Shown: positions 16,709 to 25,341 of the stretch, one piece after another
How the letters are laid out: each line of letters begins with the position of its first letter
Position numbering within the stretch: the first letter of the stretch is position 1
Assembly (NCBI RefSeq): GCF_014653195.1
Contig: NZ_BNAH01000015.1
Span: 1-64,000 of the forward strand
Reading direction: 5' to 3'
Length of the DNA stretch: 64,000 nucleotides
Source: Thalassotalea profundi
GTDB lineage: Bacteria; Pseudomonadota; Gammaproteobacteria; Enterobacterales; Alteromonadaceae
The notes under the pieces: generated by a model
The model's database searches: none
What the model was told of the DNA's origin: nothing
What the model saw: the letters and a program-made list of their open reading frames with translations, nothing else
Program-made: the position numbers and the translations under genes

Positions 16709-17346
16709 TGCGTTATATACAGCATCATAAGTCAGCAGGTTTTACACTTTTAGAAGTACTAGTGTCTGTTGCTATATTTGCCTTAATTAGTTTAGCAAGC
16801 TTTAGCTTATTTGATGGTGTATTGAAAAGCGAAGCCGTCTCACGTAAGCAAATGGAACGTTTAAATGAAGTTCAGCGAGCATGGATGATTATAGAGCGTG
16901 ATATATTACAGATAGCACATCGGGGCATGCGTATTGAGGGGGAAGCACCAAGTGAAAACTTTTTATTCGCTAGTTTTGATGGTTATTCCTCTAATAATAA
17001 TGCACTGGCCTTTACACGCTATGGTTGGACAAACCCAGGGTTATTAATTCCTCGTAGTGATATGCAATCAGTTGCCTATCGTCTTGAAGAAAAGCAATTA
17101 CAGCGATTACATTTTAATTTTGTTGATAGTGTTGTGGGTGAAGAAGCTAAAATACGGCCTCTTATTGAGAAGGTTGAACGAATTTCATTTGAGTTCTTCT
17201 ATCAAAAAAAATGGCAAAAAGAAATAGAAGATGCACGACTACCTTTAGCGATTAAAATTATTTTAGAAACTGAAGATTTAGGTATTTTAACCCGAAAGTT
17301 TTTAGTTGCAGGGGATAATCAACAAGCGGAGGCGGTGGGTGGTTAA
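16708..17346 (+). CDS. gspJ: Type II secretion minor pseudopilin GspJ
   Basis: Tip-complex pseudopilin of 212 aa. The prepilin site is AG|FTLLEVLVSVAIFALISLAS near residue 11. Family features include RAWMIIERDILQIAHRGMR and LAFTRYGWTNPGLLIPRSDMQ. It overlaps gspI by one base and extends past the start of gspK by 8 bases. Confidence 0.93.
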   Translation: MRYIQHHKSAGFTLLEVLVSVAIFALISLASFSLFDGVLKSEAVSRKQMERLNEVQRAWMIIERDILQIAHRGMRIEGEAPSENFLFASFDGYSSNNNALAFTRYGWTNPGLLIPRSDMQSVAYRLEEKQLQRLHFNFVDSVVGEEAKIRPLIEKVERISFEFFYQKKWQKEIEDARLPLAIKIILETEDLGILTRKFLVAGDNQQAEAVGG

Positions 17347-18334
17347 TATCAAATCCCGAGGAGTCGCTCTAATTACTGTTATGTTGCTAGTTGCATTAGC
17401 GGCAATTATTGCGACACAAATGCTCGCAAGAATACAGTTACAAACGCAAAGAACAACAAACATTGCGTTTAACCAACAAGCTTATTGGTATGCAATGGGG
17501 GCTGAAGCATTTGCAAAACGAGTATTGCTTACAGCTTTTAAAGATGAACCTAATATGACGCATTTACAGCAAATTTGGGCGCAAGGAGAGAATAGTTACC
17601 CTGTTGACTTTGGCAGTATTACTGGTGAAATCACAGATCAACAAGCATGTTTTAATTTAAATGCGTTAAAAAAAGAAGCAGACCCAAGCGCTGCACCTAA
17701 TAAAAAAACTGTAGCACGCGAGGTATTTGAACGGTTATTGCTGTCATTAAACATTGAAGATATTGGTTCATCTACATTCGAAGCGGAGCGATTGGCGGAT
17801 GCGCTAACGGATTGGTTGGACAGTGACAGTAATATTTCAAATGTTGGGGGGGCTGAAGACAATGATTACGCAGGTAAAGAACATCCTTATTTATCAGCGA
17901 ATAATTATTTAGCAAGTGTTAATGAGTTAAGAGTGATTGAGCATTTTACTCTACCGATTATTCACGCGATTAAACCCTTTGTTTGTGTAATACCTAATAG
18001 CGACCTACATCAAATAAATATTAATACATTATCGGCTGAACGATTTGAATTATTAGAGGCATTACTTAATATTTCACCGGTGGATGCAGAAGAATTGCTC
18101 AGTTCAAGGCAAGAAGAGGGTTATGAAAACAAGGATGATTTTTTTAATTCCCCGCAAGTGAGTAAGTTAAATATTCAAGAAGAGTTAAAAGAGCAGTTTG
18201 TTGTTGATAGTGAATACTTTAAACTAAAGGCATCAGCGAATTTTAATAATAGTTATTTTGCAATGAACTCGCTACTCAAAGTAGTCAACAATAGCCAAAT
18301 AACAGTAATTAGCCGCATGATAGGACGTGACTAA
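17339..18334 (+). CDS. gspK: Type II secretion minor pseudopilin GspK
   Basis: Largest minor pseudopilin, capping the pseudopilus. I place the start at GTG 17339 (331 aa) because GGAGG at 17328-17332 lies exactly six bases upstream; the prepilin site RG|VALITVMLLVALAAIIATQM then follows a seven-residue leader. Position +5 is Thr instead of Glu, as is normal for GspK. The body contains DQQACFNLNAL, ADALTDWLDSDSN and a helix-hairpin-helix-like ININTLSAERFELLEALL. The GTG overlaps the end of gspJ. Confidence 0.92.
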   Translation: MVNIKSRGVALITVMLLVALAAIIATQMLARIQLQTQRTTNIAFNQQAYWYAMGAEAFAKRVLLTAFKDEPNMTHLQQIWAQGENSYPVDFGSITGEITDQQACFNLNALKKEADPSAAPNKKTVAREVFERLLLSLNIEDIGSSTFEAERLADALTDWLDSDSNISNVGGAEDNDYAGKEHPYLSANNYLASVNELRVIEHFTLPIIHAIKPFVCVIPNSDLHQININTLSAERFELLEALLNISPVDAEELLSSRQEEGYENKDDFFNSPQVSKLNIQEELKEQFVVDSEYFKLKASANFNNSYFAMNSLLKVVNNSQITVISRMIGRD

Positions 18335-18335
18335 A

Positions 18336-19589
18336 ATGGCGGAAACTTTATATATAAGATTAGGTAGTACAAGTAATGAACGCATTCATTGGCTTGTATA
18401 TTCTGATACTGAACAAGAAATTATCGCCAGTGGTGAACTATCTGGCGCTTTGGCGCTTGAGCATTTAACGGAAAAATCACTTCAACGTAAAGTTGTGGTA
18501 TTTGTGCCTGGATGCGATATAGCGATAAAACAGTTACATGTGCCAGCTAAATCTCAAAGAGCAATTAAGCTAGCTGTACCTTATATGCTAGAAGATGAAT
18601 TAGCCCAGGATGTGGATCACTTATTTTTTGCTTATGCCAACATCAAAAACGATGCTAACACGAGTAATTGCTTTGTTGCTGTCGTTGAACAAGTACAAAT
18701 GGAGCGGTGGTTATCTTGGCTAAATGAAGCAGGAATCCGCTGTAAAACAATGCTACCTGATGTCCTAGCTTTGCCTGTGGTAGACAATACTTGGCAAGCA
18801 GTAGCGTTGGGCGAGCAAATATTAATTAAACAATCGCAATGGCAAGCTCAAGTAGTTGATACTGCTATTTGGCCATTGGTCAGTGATAATTTAGCCAATA
18901 ATTTTATAACTGCACATAAAGAAGACGGTTTACCTATTTTACAGCACTACTCGCCTTTGTCGGGTACCAGCGAACAACTAACCTTAGAGAGTATGCCTGA
19001 GGAATTGCCATTAGCGTTATTAGCAAAAGGCAGTAAAGGCCTTAATTTTAATTTATTACAAGGTCAGTTTCAGGTAAAAGAAAAACGCTCTCCAGCCTTA
19101 AGAACTTGGCAGATAGCTGCGGCAATTATGGGTATCGCCTTCATAATGAACTTAACATATAAAGGGGTTCATTTATGGCAATTAGCAGATAAACAACAAT
19201 TAATTGAACAAGAAATTATTAACACTTATAAAAACACTTTTCCGAAAACTAAACGTGTAAGTGTTACGACGGTGAAGTCACAACTAAAAGGTAAAATGTC
19301 AGAAATTGGTGCCGGTGATCAAAGCGATAGCTTTTTAGTTATGTTAGCGAATATTGAACCCGCCTTTGCAATGGTTAAAGACCTTAAGCCGAGCTCCATA
19401 AAGTTTGATAGCAAAAGAAAAGAGTTGCGCTTACAAGCGTCAGCAAATGGTTATCAGCAATTTGAGCAATTTAAACAACAGCTAGAGAAGCAGCAGTTTG
19501 CGGTTTCTTTAGGAGCACAAAATAATCAAGGTGATAAAGTGTCTGGCTCTTTTAGTATTGTCGCAAACACGCAAGGGGGGCGTTTATGA
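18336..19589 (+). CDS. gspL: Type II secretion protein GspL
   Basis: Bitopic inner-membrane protein that recruits GspE by its cytoplasmic actin-like domain. 417 aa from the ATG at 18336 (AGGA at 18322; an in-frame GTG at 18327 is too near that site). The N-terminal domain contains QRAIKLAVPYMLEDELAQDVDHLFFAY, typical of GspL; a membrane helix follows near residue 250 (IAAAIMGIAFIMNLTY), and a ferredoxin-like periplasmic domain ends the protein. gspM overlaps its end by four bases. Confidence 0.92.
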   Translation: MAETLYIRLGSTSNERIHWLVYSDTEQEIIASGELSGALALEHLTEKSLQRKVVVFVPGCDIAIKQLHVPAKSQRAIKLAVPYMLEDELAQDVDHLFFAYANIKNDANTSNCFVAVVEQVQMERWLSWLNEAGIRCKTMLPDVLALPVVDNTWQAVALGEQILIKQSQWQAQVVDTAIWPLVSDNLANNFITAHKEDGLPILQHYSPLSGTSEQLTLESMPEELPLALLAKGSKGLNFNLLQGQFQVKEKRSPALRTWQIAAAIMGIAFIMNLTYKGVHLWQLADKQQLIEQEIINTYKNTFPKTKRVSVTTVKSQLKGKMSEIGAGDQSDSFLVMLANIEPAFAMVKDLKPSSIKFDSKRKELRLQASANGYQQFEQFKQQLEKQQFAVSLGAQNNQGDKVSGSFSIVANTQGGRL

Positions 19590-20056
19590 AAGCTTGGTGG
19601 TTAGGCTTAAATACCCGAGAACAGCGTTTAATTGGTGCATTAGGCGGTGTTGTTTTGATCTTCTTGTTTTATAGCTTGGTGTGGCAACCATTAAACAACA
19701 ATATTGAGAACACTGAAAAAAGAGTTGCACATCAAACAGAGTTATTAGCATGGGTGCAACAAGAAACTTCTCGATATCAAGCCAATAGCGGTAATGTTAA
19801 ACGTCCTAATAGAAATGCAAGTCTGTCAAGTATCGTTAATCAAGCCGCGAATCAAAGTGGAATATTTATTACACGTATCCAGCCTCAAGGAAGTGATTTG
19901 CAAATATGGATAGATAATATTGCCTTCAATGTGCTCTTACAATGGCTGGAACAACTCTCTCAACAGCACGGATTAATTATTAAAAATATTGATTTAGATG
20001 CAACTGATATTAACGGAGAAGTACGCGTTCGTCGCCTACAGTTAGGAAATAATTAA
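19586..20056 (+). CDS. gspM: Type II secretion protein GspM
   Basis: Partner of GspL in the inner-membrane platform. 156 aa: the N-terminus MKAWWLGLNTREQRLIGALGG is typical, a membrane helix spans about residues 17-35, and a ferredoxin-like periplasmic domain follows (FNVLLQWLEQLSQQHGLIIKNIDLD). The ATG overlaps the gspL stop (ATGA) and gspN starts on its last base. Confidence 0.93.
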   Translation: MKAWWLGLNTREQRLIGALGGVVLIFLFYSLVWQPLNNNIENTEKRVAHQTELLAWVQQETSRYQANSGNVKRPNRNASLSSIVNQAANQSGIFITRIQPQGSDLQIWIDNIAFNVLLQWLEQLSQQHGLIIKNIDLDATDINGEVRVRRLQLGNN

Positions 20057-20799
20057 TGAAGAAGTGGTTGGCAGTGAGTGCTGCTTTTGTAAGTGTTTAT
20101 ATGGTGTTTTTAATCGCATTCTTACCTGCAAATTTTGTAGTAAATAAAGTTAAATTACCCAAAAACATACAAGTAGGCCCAGTATCTGGGACTATATGGC
20201 ATAGTAAAATAGATAGTTTATTGGTTGAGAGAACAGTTATCAATAATGTAAATGTTCATGTTAACTGGTTATCACTTATCGCGTTTAATCCAACGGTTGA
20301 TATTGAGTTTGGTGGCGCATTGTATGCAGGTCCAGAAGGAAAGGTACGTGTATCTGGTGTCTTATCTGACTTAGCTATTACTGACTTACAACTTGAAATA
20401 AGTGCAAACGAAATTGCACAACAATTACCCTTACCTATTCCCGCACAGGCAAAGAACATTGTATCTGTTACTATCGATGAATTCGTACTGGGGCAACCAG
20501 TTTGTCAACAATTATCAGGAAATGTAAAGTGGGATAACGCCGCGATTATTGCTTTATCTGAACTTGTTCCTTTAGGTACATTAAGTGCTAAATTAACCTG
20601 CGAAGAAGGTAAAGGATTAGTTGTTTTAGATAAAAACAACGATCTAGGGGTTACGTTTACAGCTGAGATTGGCACTAATGGCGCTATTTCAGGTAATGGT
20701 TATTTAACACCTCACCAAAACCTTCCGAAAGCCATTGAGCAAGTATTACCATTTTTAGGGCGGCAAGATAGAGAAGGGCGTTATCGTCTTATGTTTTAG
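20056..20799 (+). CDS. gspN: Type II secretion protein GspN
   Basis: Inner-membrane-anchored periplasmic protein, present in only some type II systems. 247 aa with an N-terminal membrane segment (residues about 5-24) and AsmA-like beta-rich sequence including VGPVSGTIWHSKIDSLLVERTVINNVNVHVNWLSL and a conserved Cys pair (VCQQLSG, LTCEEGKG). It closes the gsp operon and overlaps the 3' end of convergent yrfG by four bases. Confidence 0.9.
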   Translation: MKKWLAVSAAFVSVYMVFLIAFLPANFVVNKVKLPKNIQVGPVSGTIWHSKIDSLLVERTVINNVNVHVNWLSLIAFNPTVDIEFGGALYAGPEGKVRVSGVLSDLAITDLQLEISANEIAQQLPLPIPAQAKNIVSVTIDEFVLGQPVCQQLSGNVKWDNAAIIALSELVPLGTLSAKLTCEEGKGLVVLDKNNDLGVTFTAEIGTNGAISGNGYLTPHQNLPKAIEQVLPFLGRQDREGRYRLMF

Positions 20800-21461
20800 T
20801 GTTTAGCAATATCAGCAAGTAAATCACTAAAATTAGTAATAGAAGGGTACTCAATAATAGTTTTTGCTTCTTGTTTGCTATCAGGGTTTGCCACAGCAAG
20901 TAAATGTGCAATACCAAATTTCTTCGCTGAATCTAATATATTAATACTATCATCTACAAACAGCGTATGTTCATTTGAAAACGGTTGTCTAGCTTGCAAA
21001 CGTTGCCATAATAATTGGGATTCTTTGGTAGCACCGAACTCATGCGTTGAATAGAGTTGATCAAAGTATTGGTGTAATTGGGTACGCTCAATCTTTAATG
21101 ATAGGCTATCAGGGTGTGCATTAGTGACTAAAATGATCTCTCTTCCTGAGTCTCTAAGTGCGACTAAAAAATCGTGAGCATCGTCACGTAATTTAATTAA
21201 GTGCTGAACTTCACGTTTTAATTGGGTTATAGGTAACTGGGTTTGTTCAGCCCAATAATCCAAACAGTACCAAGATATAGTACCCTCTACCCGCTTATAG
21301 TGGCTAATGAGCTTTTCTTTAGCTTCTTCTAGGCTAATATTCGCGATTTCACTGTAGCGTTTTGGTAAATGTTGCAACCAAAAATGATTATCAAAATGTA
21401 AATCTAATATTGTGCCATCCATATCTAATAAAACAGTTGTTATTTTTGACCAATCAAGCAT
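20796..21461 (-). CDS. yrfG: GMP/IMP nucleotidase YrfG (HAD family)
   Basis: HAD-like phosphatase that dephosphorylates purine mononucleotides. 221 aa, similar to E. coli YrfG along its length: LLDMDGTILDLHFDNHFW (motif I, two catalytic Asp), WYCLDYWAEQT, ILVTNAHPDSL (motif II), STHEFGATKE (motif III Lys) and HTLFVDDSINILDSAKKFGI (motif IV). It diverges from nudE, its neighbour in E. coli as well. Confidence 0.92.
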   Translation of the reverse strand: MLDWSKITTVLLDMDGTILDLHFDNHFWLQHLPKRYSEIANISLEEAKEKLISHYKRVEGTISWYCLDYWAEQTQLPITQLKREVQHLIKLRDDAHDFLVALRDSGREIILVTNAHPDSLSLKIERTQLHQYFDQLYSTHEFGATKESQLLWQRLQARQPFSNEHTLFVDDSINILDSAKKFGIAHLLAVANPDSKQEAKTIIEYPSITNFSDLLADIAKH

Positions 21462-21537
21462 AGATTTTTCCTAGTGAAACGGCTTATGATAGGGAGTATA
21501 CCGAACCTAATCTTTAACAGGTAGACAAGTTTCATAT

Positions 21538-22095
21538 ATGGCAAAAACTACGGCATTACCTCAGATCCGAAAACGCACTACGGTTGCACGCAGTCAACTG
21601 TTTCGCATAGAACAACTTGAACTTACTTTTAGTAATGGAGTTGAGCGTGTTTATGAGCGCATGGAAGGTTCAGGGCGAGGCTCAGTTATGGTTGTTCCTA
21701 TGCTTGACGGGGACACTGTTTTACTCATAAGAGAATACTGTGCCGGCACTCATAGTTATGAATTAGGTTTTCCAAAAGGCTTAATTGATCAAGGTGAAGA
21801 GGCAAATATTGCCGCGAATCGAGAACTAAAAGAAGAAATAGGCTATGGTTGCAATTCATTAACATTACTTAAATCGGTTGCTATGGCACCAACATTTTTC
21901 TCGGGAAATATGAATATCTACCTGGCAAAAGATTTATACCCTGAAAAGCTTGTAGGTGATGAACCTGAGCCATTAGACGTTGTGCCATGGAAGATTGATG
22001 ATTATCTAACATTGTTAGCTAGAGATGATTTTAAAGAAGCACGCAGTATTACTGCGCTCTTACTGGTACTTGACCAATTAAGGGGTAACAAATGA
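21538..22095 (+). CDS. nudE: ADP compounds hydrolase NudE
   Basis: Nudix hydrolase acting on ADP-ribose, NADH and diadenosine polyphosphates. The 185-aa product has the Nudix box GFPKGLIDQGEEANIAANRE followed by LKEEIGYG (residues about 80-108), plus the NudE-type segments RMEGSGRGSVMVVPMLDGDTVLLIREY and MAPTFFSGNMNIYLAKDLYPE. Its end overlaps cysQ by four bases, so the two are co-translated. Confidence 0.93.
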   Translation: MAKTTALPQIRKRTTVARSQLFRIEQLELTFSNGVERVYERMEGSGRGSVMVVPMLDGDTVLLIREYCAGTHSYELGFPKGLIDQGEEANIAANRELKEEIGYGCNSLTLLKSVAMAPTFFSGNMNIYLAKDLYPEKLVGDEPEPLDVVPWKIDDYLTLLARDDFKEARSITALLLVLDQLRGNK

Positions 22096-22910
22096 ACTTA
22101 GCACAATTATTGGATATTGCATTATCTACAAGCAAGAAAGCAGGAAAAGAGGTTTTTTTGCATTATCAAAGAGGCGACTATACCTCTGAAATAAAAGAAG
22201 ATAATAGTCCTGTTACCAGTGCTGATATTGCTTCTAATGATATTATAATGGCGGAGCTAAAAAGGTTAACACCTGATATTCCTATTATTTCTGAAGAAGT
22301 TGGCCCCTTACCCTTGAAAGAGCGAGAACAATGGCAAAGGTATTGGTTGTTAGATCCTATTGATGGTACGGGCGAATTTATGAAAGGTAGTGGTGACTTT
22401 GCTGTAAATATAGCCTTAATTGAAGATGGTTGGCCAGCAATAGGTGTTATTCATGCACCGGATCATCAACTTACTTACTATGCTAGAAAGGGCTTAGGTG
22501 CCTTTAAAGAAGATAAAGAGGGTTGTCACCAAATTTATGTGGCACCTTATAATGGAAAGAGAAAAATTAAAGTGGCAGTTAGCAGACGGCAAGAATTGAG
22601 CTTAATGGACAAGTATCTTGATAAGTCGTTTGATTTTGAATACATTGCTTTAGGCAGTTGTTCTCTTAAGAATTGTTTAATTGCAGAGGGTAGTGCGGAT
22701 TGCTATCTACGTATTGGTCCTACGGGAGAATGGGATACTGGCGCTAGTCAGTGTATATTAGAGCAAGCAGGTGGCTCTATTATTGATAGTGAATTTTTAC
22801 CATTATCATATAATCAGCGAGAAAGTGTACTAAACCCAGACTTTGTTTCGTTAGGAGCAAGTGATATTCCATGGAAGCGGGTGATAATTCCACATCAAGC
22901 ACGTCGTTAA
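22092..22910 (+). CDS. cysQ: 3'(2'),5'-bisphosphate nucleotidase CysQ
   Basis: Magnesium-dependent phosphatase of the inositol monophosphatase family that removes 3'-phosphoadenosine 5'-phosphate formed in sulfate assimilation. The 272-aa protein has SPVTSADIASNDII, PIISEEVG (metal-ligand Glu), WLLDPIDGTGEFMKGSGDFAVNIALI (DPIDGT metal site) and GEWDTGASQCILEQAGG. It is translationally coupled to nudE. Confidence 0.93.
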   Translation: MNLAQLLDIALSTSKKAGKEVFLHYQRGDYTSEIKEDNSPVTSADIASNDIIMAELKRLTPDIPIISEEVGPLPLKEREQWQRYWLLDPIDGTGEFMKGSGDFAVNIALIEDGWPAIGVIHAPDHQLTYYARKGLGAFKEDKEGCHQIYVAPYNGKRKIKVAVSRRQELSLMDKYLDKSFDFEYIALGSCSLKNCLIAEGSADCYLRIGPTGEWDTGASQCILEQAGGSIIDSEFLPLSYNQRESVLNPDFVSLGASDIPWKRVIIPHQARR

Positions 22911-22941
22911 TTTCGACTAAAAGTTACTCGAGTACGAATGT

Positions 22942-23409
22942 ATGAAATTTATTAATAAGATGTTTGTGTTAGTGTGCTTAATCACTGCAATATTCAGTGT
23001 TAATGCTCAAGAAATAAACCCTCGTTATGATCAAGATTTAGCTGAGAGGCTTGGTGCTGATGAATATGGCATGAAACGTTTTATTTTTGTTATTCTCAAG
23101 TCGGGTAGCAATGTTAGCCAAGATAGTGAATTAAGAAATGAAGCTTTTTCGGGACACCTTGCTAATATCAAAAGATTAGTAAAAGAAGATAAGTTGATTG
23201 TTGCCGGGCCTTTTGGTAAAAATGCCGATGATTATCGCGGGCTTTTTATTTTAAATGTTAAAACAATTAACGAAGCCAAGAAATTACTCGAAACAGACCC
23301 TGCAATTAAAGCTAATTACTTAGTGCCAGCATTATATAACTGGTACGGTTCAGCCGCTTTATCTGAATACTTAGATGCTTCAGACAAAGTATGGAAAATT
23401 ACCCCTTAG
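22942..23409 (+). CDS. Exported YciI-like protein
   Basis: 155 aa with a signal peptide (residues 1-22, cleavage after VNA) followed by a YCII-type ferredoxin-like domain: KRFIFVILKSGSN, EAFSGHLANIKRLVKEDKLIVAGPF and RGLFILNVKTINEAKKLLETDPAIKANYL. The His in SGHLANI corresponds to the conserved His of the family. The enzymatic role of secreted YciI-like proteins is not established. It is 32 bases after cysQ and may be read from the same promoter. Confidence 0.78.
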   Translation: MKFINKMFVLVCLITAIFSVNAQEINPRYDQDLAERLGADEYGMKRFIFVILKSGSNVSQDSELRNEAFSGHLANIKRLVKEDKLIVAGPFGKNADDYRGLFILNVKTINEAKKLLETDPAIKANYLVPALYNWYGSAALSEYLDASDKVWKITP

Positions 23410-23603
23410 TTGAGTGTTACTACCAAACTATATTCCACTGTTAATATTAAGTAATCGATTTAGTTTTAAAGCTTAGTAAATAAGCCTTATTTGTTTATTA
23501 ATCTTTAATTTTTAATAAGATTTAATATGGCAAACCACTCGCTAATAATTACCAATGATCAAGTTTATTATTAGCGTTATGCAATTTTTTAGAGGTAGAT
23601 AAA

Positions 23604-24017
23604 ATGGATCAAAAACCTAAAATAATTATTTCATCGTTAGATGCTGAGCGACTTGATAACTTGCTTGATTCTTTAGGTAATAATCAGTTTCCAGGTAAGG
23701 ATGAATTGCTAACAGAGTTAGATCGAGCAGATATTGTTGCTCCAGAAGAAATTCCATCAAATATTGTAACGATGAACTCAACCGTCAAGTTTAAAGAAGT
23801 TAGCTCTGGTAAAGAGTTTTCATTAACTTTGGTTTACCCACAAGAAAAACATGAAAACAATGAGATTGTTTCTATTCTTGCTCCCGTAGGTAGTGCTTTA
23901 CTTGGGTTAAGTGAAGGTGACACAATTCAATGGCCTAAGCCTGGTGGCGGCTTATTAACCGTTGAAATTATTGAAGTAATTTATCAGCCAGAACGGGCAG
24001 GTGAATATCGCTTATAA
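23604..24017 (+). CDS. rnk: Regulator of nucleoside diphosphate kinase Rnk
   Basis: GreA/GreB-like protein that lacks the long coiled coil and binds RNA polymerase; in other species it affects nucleoside diphosphate kinase and alginate levels. 137 aa with a short N-terminal helical region (DAERLDNLLDSLG) and the GreA-type C-terminal domain (VTMNSTVKFKEVSSGKEFSLTLVYP, ILAPVGSALLGLSEGDTIQWPKPGG). It is a single gene with a terminator-like hairpin downstream. Confidence 0.9.
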   Translation: MDQKPKIIISSLDAERLDNLLDSLGNNQFPGKDELLTELDRADIVAPEEIPSNIVTMNSTVKFKEVSSGKEFSLTLVYPQEKHENNEIVSILAPVGSALLGLSEGDTIQWPKPGGGLLTVEIIEVIYQPERAGEYRL

Positions 24018-24024
24018 CCATGAT

Positions 24025-24055
24025 AGAACGGGGTATTTATTGCCCTGTTCTTTGC
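24025..24055. terminator. Terminator between rnk and yheU
   Basis: AGAACGGGG pairs with CCCTGTTCT (one G-U pair) around a 9-base loop, 8 bases after the rnk stop, followed by TTGC. It lies between converging genes. Confidence 0.5.
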
Positions 24056-24065
24056 TCTGCGCTCT

Positions 24066-24281
24066 TTAAGTAAATTGATCTTTTGGCAGTATATTAACGG
24101 TTTCGTGTAATTCTGAATAAACCAGCACCACTTCCCCAGATTTTAATTGCTCCACAACCTGTTGAATTTTATCTGCAAGGGTATATTCTTCTATGCCGTA
24201 ATCAGTACCTTCTCTTAAAATAAAGCTTTCAATAACGGCATTAAGTGTGTCGCTATTGAGTGATTGATAAGGAATTATCAT
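24066..24281 (-). CDS. yheU: YheU family protein
   Basis: 71-aa cytoplasmic protein of unknown function. The start MIIPYQSLNSDTLNAVIESFILREGTDYG and the segment QVVEQLKSGEVVLVYSELHETVNI are the family hallmarks. Its start overlaps the yheT stop by four bases; the yheT-yheU pair is also found in E. coli. Confidence 0.9.
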   Translation of the reverse strand: MIIPYQSLNSDTLNAVIESFILREGTDYGIEEYTLADKIQQVVEQLKSGEVVLVYSELHETVNILPKDQFT

Positions 24282-25249
24282 AAATATCTCGTTAAATACT
24301 GTGGTACTCGATGTTCTAACCAGTACATTGGGTTTAATGGATTATTGCCTGAAATAAAGCCTACGTGCCCACCTTTTTGACTGACTTCAAAGTGAACATT
24401 ATCATTAAGATCAAGCTGTTCAATAGTGCTGTTATGGCATAAAAATGGGTCGTCTTGTGCATGAAGCACTAAACAGGGCGTATTAATTTTGTTTAAAAGA
24501 GGCTTGCCGCTTGCTTGATGATAATAATCTTGGGCATCAACAAAACCATTTAATGGTGCGGTATATTGGTTGTCAAAATCCCACATGGTAGTAATATTTT
24601 TTAGCTGTGTTTGATTAATATGCTGAACTTTGTTCTGATGTATTTTAGTGCGAGCACTATTTTTTAGCATATTAATTAAGTATTTTTGATAAATTTTTGA
24701 AAGCCCTTTATTAATGCGCTTGCTGCAACTTGCTAAATCAAAAGGCGCACATATCATTACCCCAGCGCTGATATTATGGTTAACTGTTTTAGCTAGATAA
24801 TTGGCGAGAACATTACCGCCGAGTGAAAAACCAATGATTGCTTTCTTACTAGCAGGGTATCGAGTTTCAATTAAGGAGGCTAGATAAGTGACATCCTCAA
24901 TATCACCACTATGATAAGAGCGCCCCAACTTATTAGGGTGTTGCCCACAACCACGGAAATGCATTAAAACACCGATCCATCCTTGATTTTTTAGTGCTTG
25001 GAGCATGCCTTTTGCGTAATGACTGTCAACTGAGCCTTCTAAACCATGAAGAAGAATAATAATCGGTTTCTTTTCTTGTTTATTAGGTATTTCTGTCCAT
25101 GCTAATTCAAGTGAATCATGATCAGGTAATTGTAGTATCTCTCGAAAAGTATTGATTTTTTCATTACGACGAAACCATTTTGCAGCAATAGTTTGTAAAT
25201 GAGGGTTAGATAACCACCATGCAGGTGTAAAAGTACTCGATGTTAACAT
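24278..25249 (-). CDS. yheT: Alpha/beta hydrolase YheT
   Basis: Serine hydrolase of the YheT/ABHD1-3 family; the physiological substrate is unknown (an esterase or lipase-like role is likely). 323 aa with WWLSNPHLQTIAAKWFRR at the N-terminus, LLHGLEGSVDSHYAKGM (oxyanion region), the nucleophile elbow IGFSLGGNVLANYLAK, LHAQDDPFL (Asp) and QKGGHVGFI (His). It is followed by yheU with a four-base overlap. Confidence 0.92.
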   Translation of the reverse strand: MLTSSTFTPAWWLSNPHLQTIAAKWFRRNEKINTFREILQLPDHDSLELAWTEIPNKQEKKPIIILLHGLEGSVDSHYAKGMLQALKNQGWIGVLMHFRGCGQHPNKLGRSYHSGDIEDVTYLASLIETRYPASKKAIIGFSLGGNVLANYLAKTVNHNISAGVMICAPFDLASCSKRINKGLSKIYQKYLINMLKNSARTKIHQNKVQHINQTQLKNITTMWDFDNQYTAPLNGFVDAQDYYHQASGKPLLNKINTPCLVLHAQDDPFLCHNSTIEQLDLNDNVHFEVSQKGGHVGFISGNNPLNPMYWLEHRVPQYLTRYL

Positions 25250-25258
25250 GTTATTCTT

Positions 25259-25318
25259 AATAGCAAATGTAGGGGGTAGTATAACCGTAATCGATTATCT
25301 CCCCTAATATTTGCTATT
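25259..25318. repeat. 60-base imperfect inverted repeat between yheT and the orphan flagellin
   Basis: The outer arms AATAGCAAAT (25259-25268) and ATTTGCTATT (25309-25318), plus inner arms TAGGGG (25270-25275) and CCCCTA (25301-25306), pair over a 25-base loop. It may terminate the minus-strand flagellin transcript, or be a small dispersed element. It also overlaps the region where the yheT promoter should be. Confidence 0.5.
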
Positions 25319-25341
25319 AATATCTAAAGATGTCTATAAGT

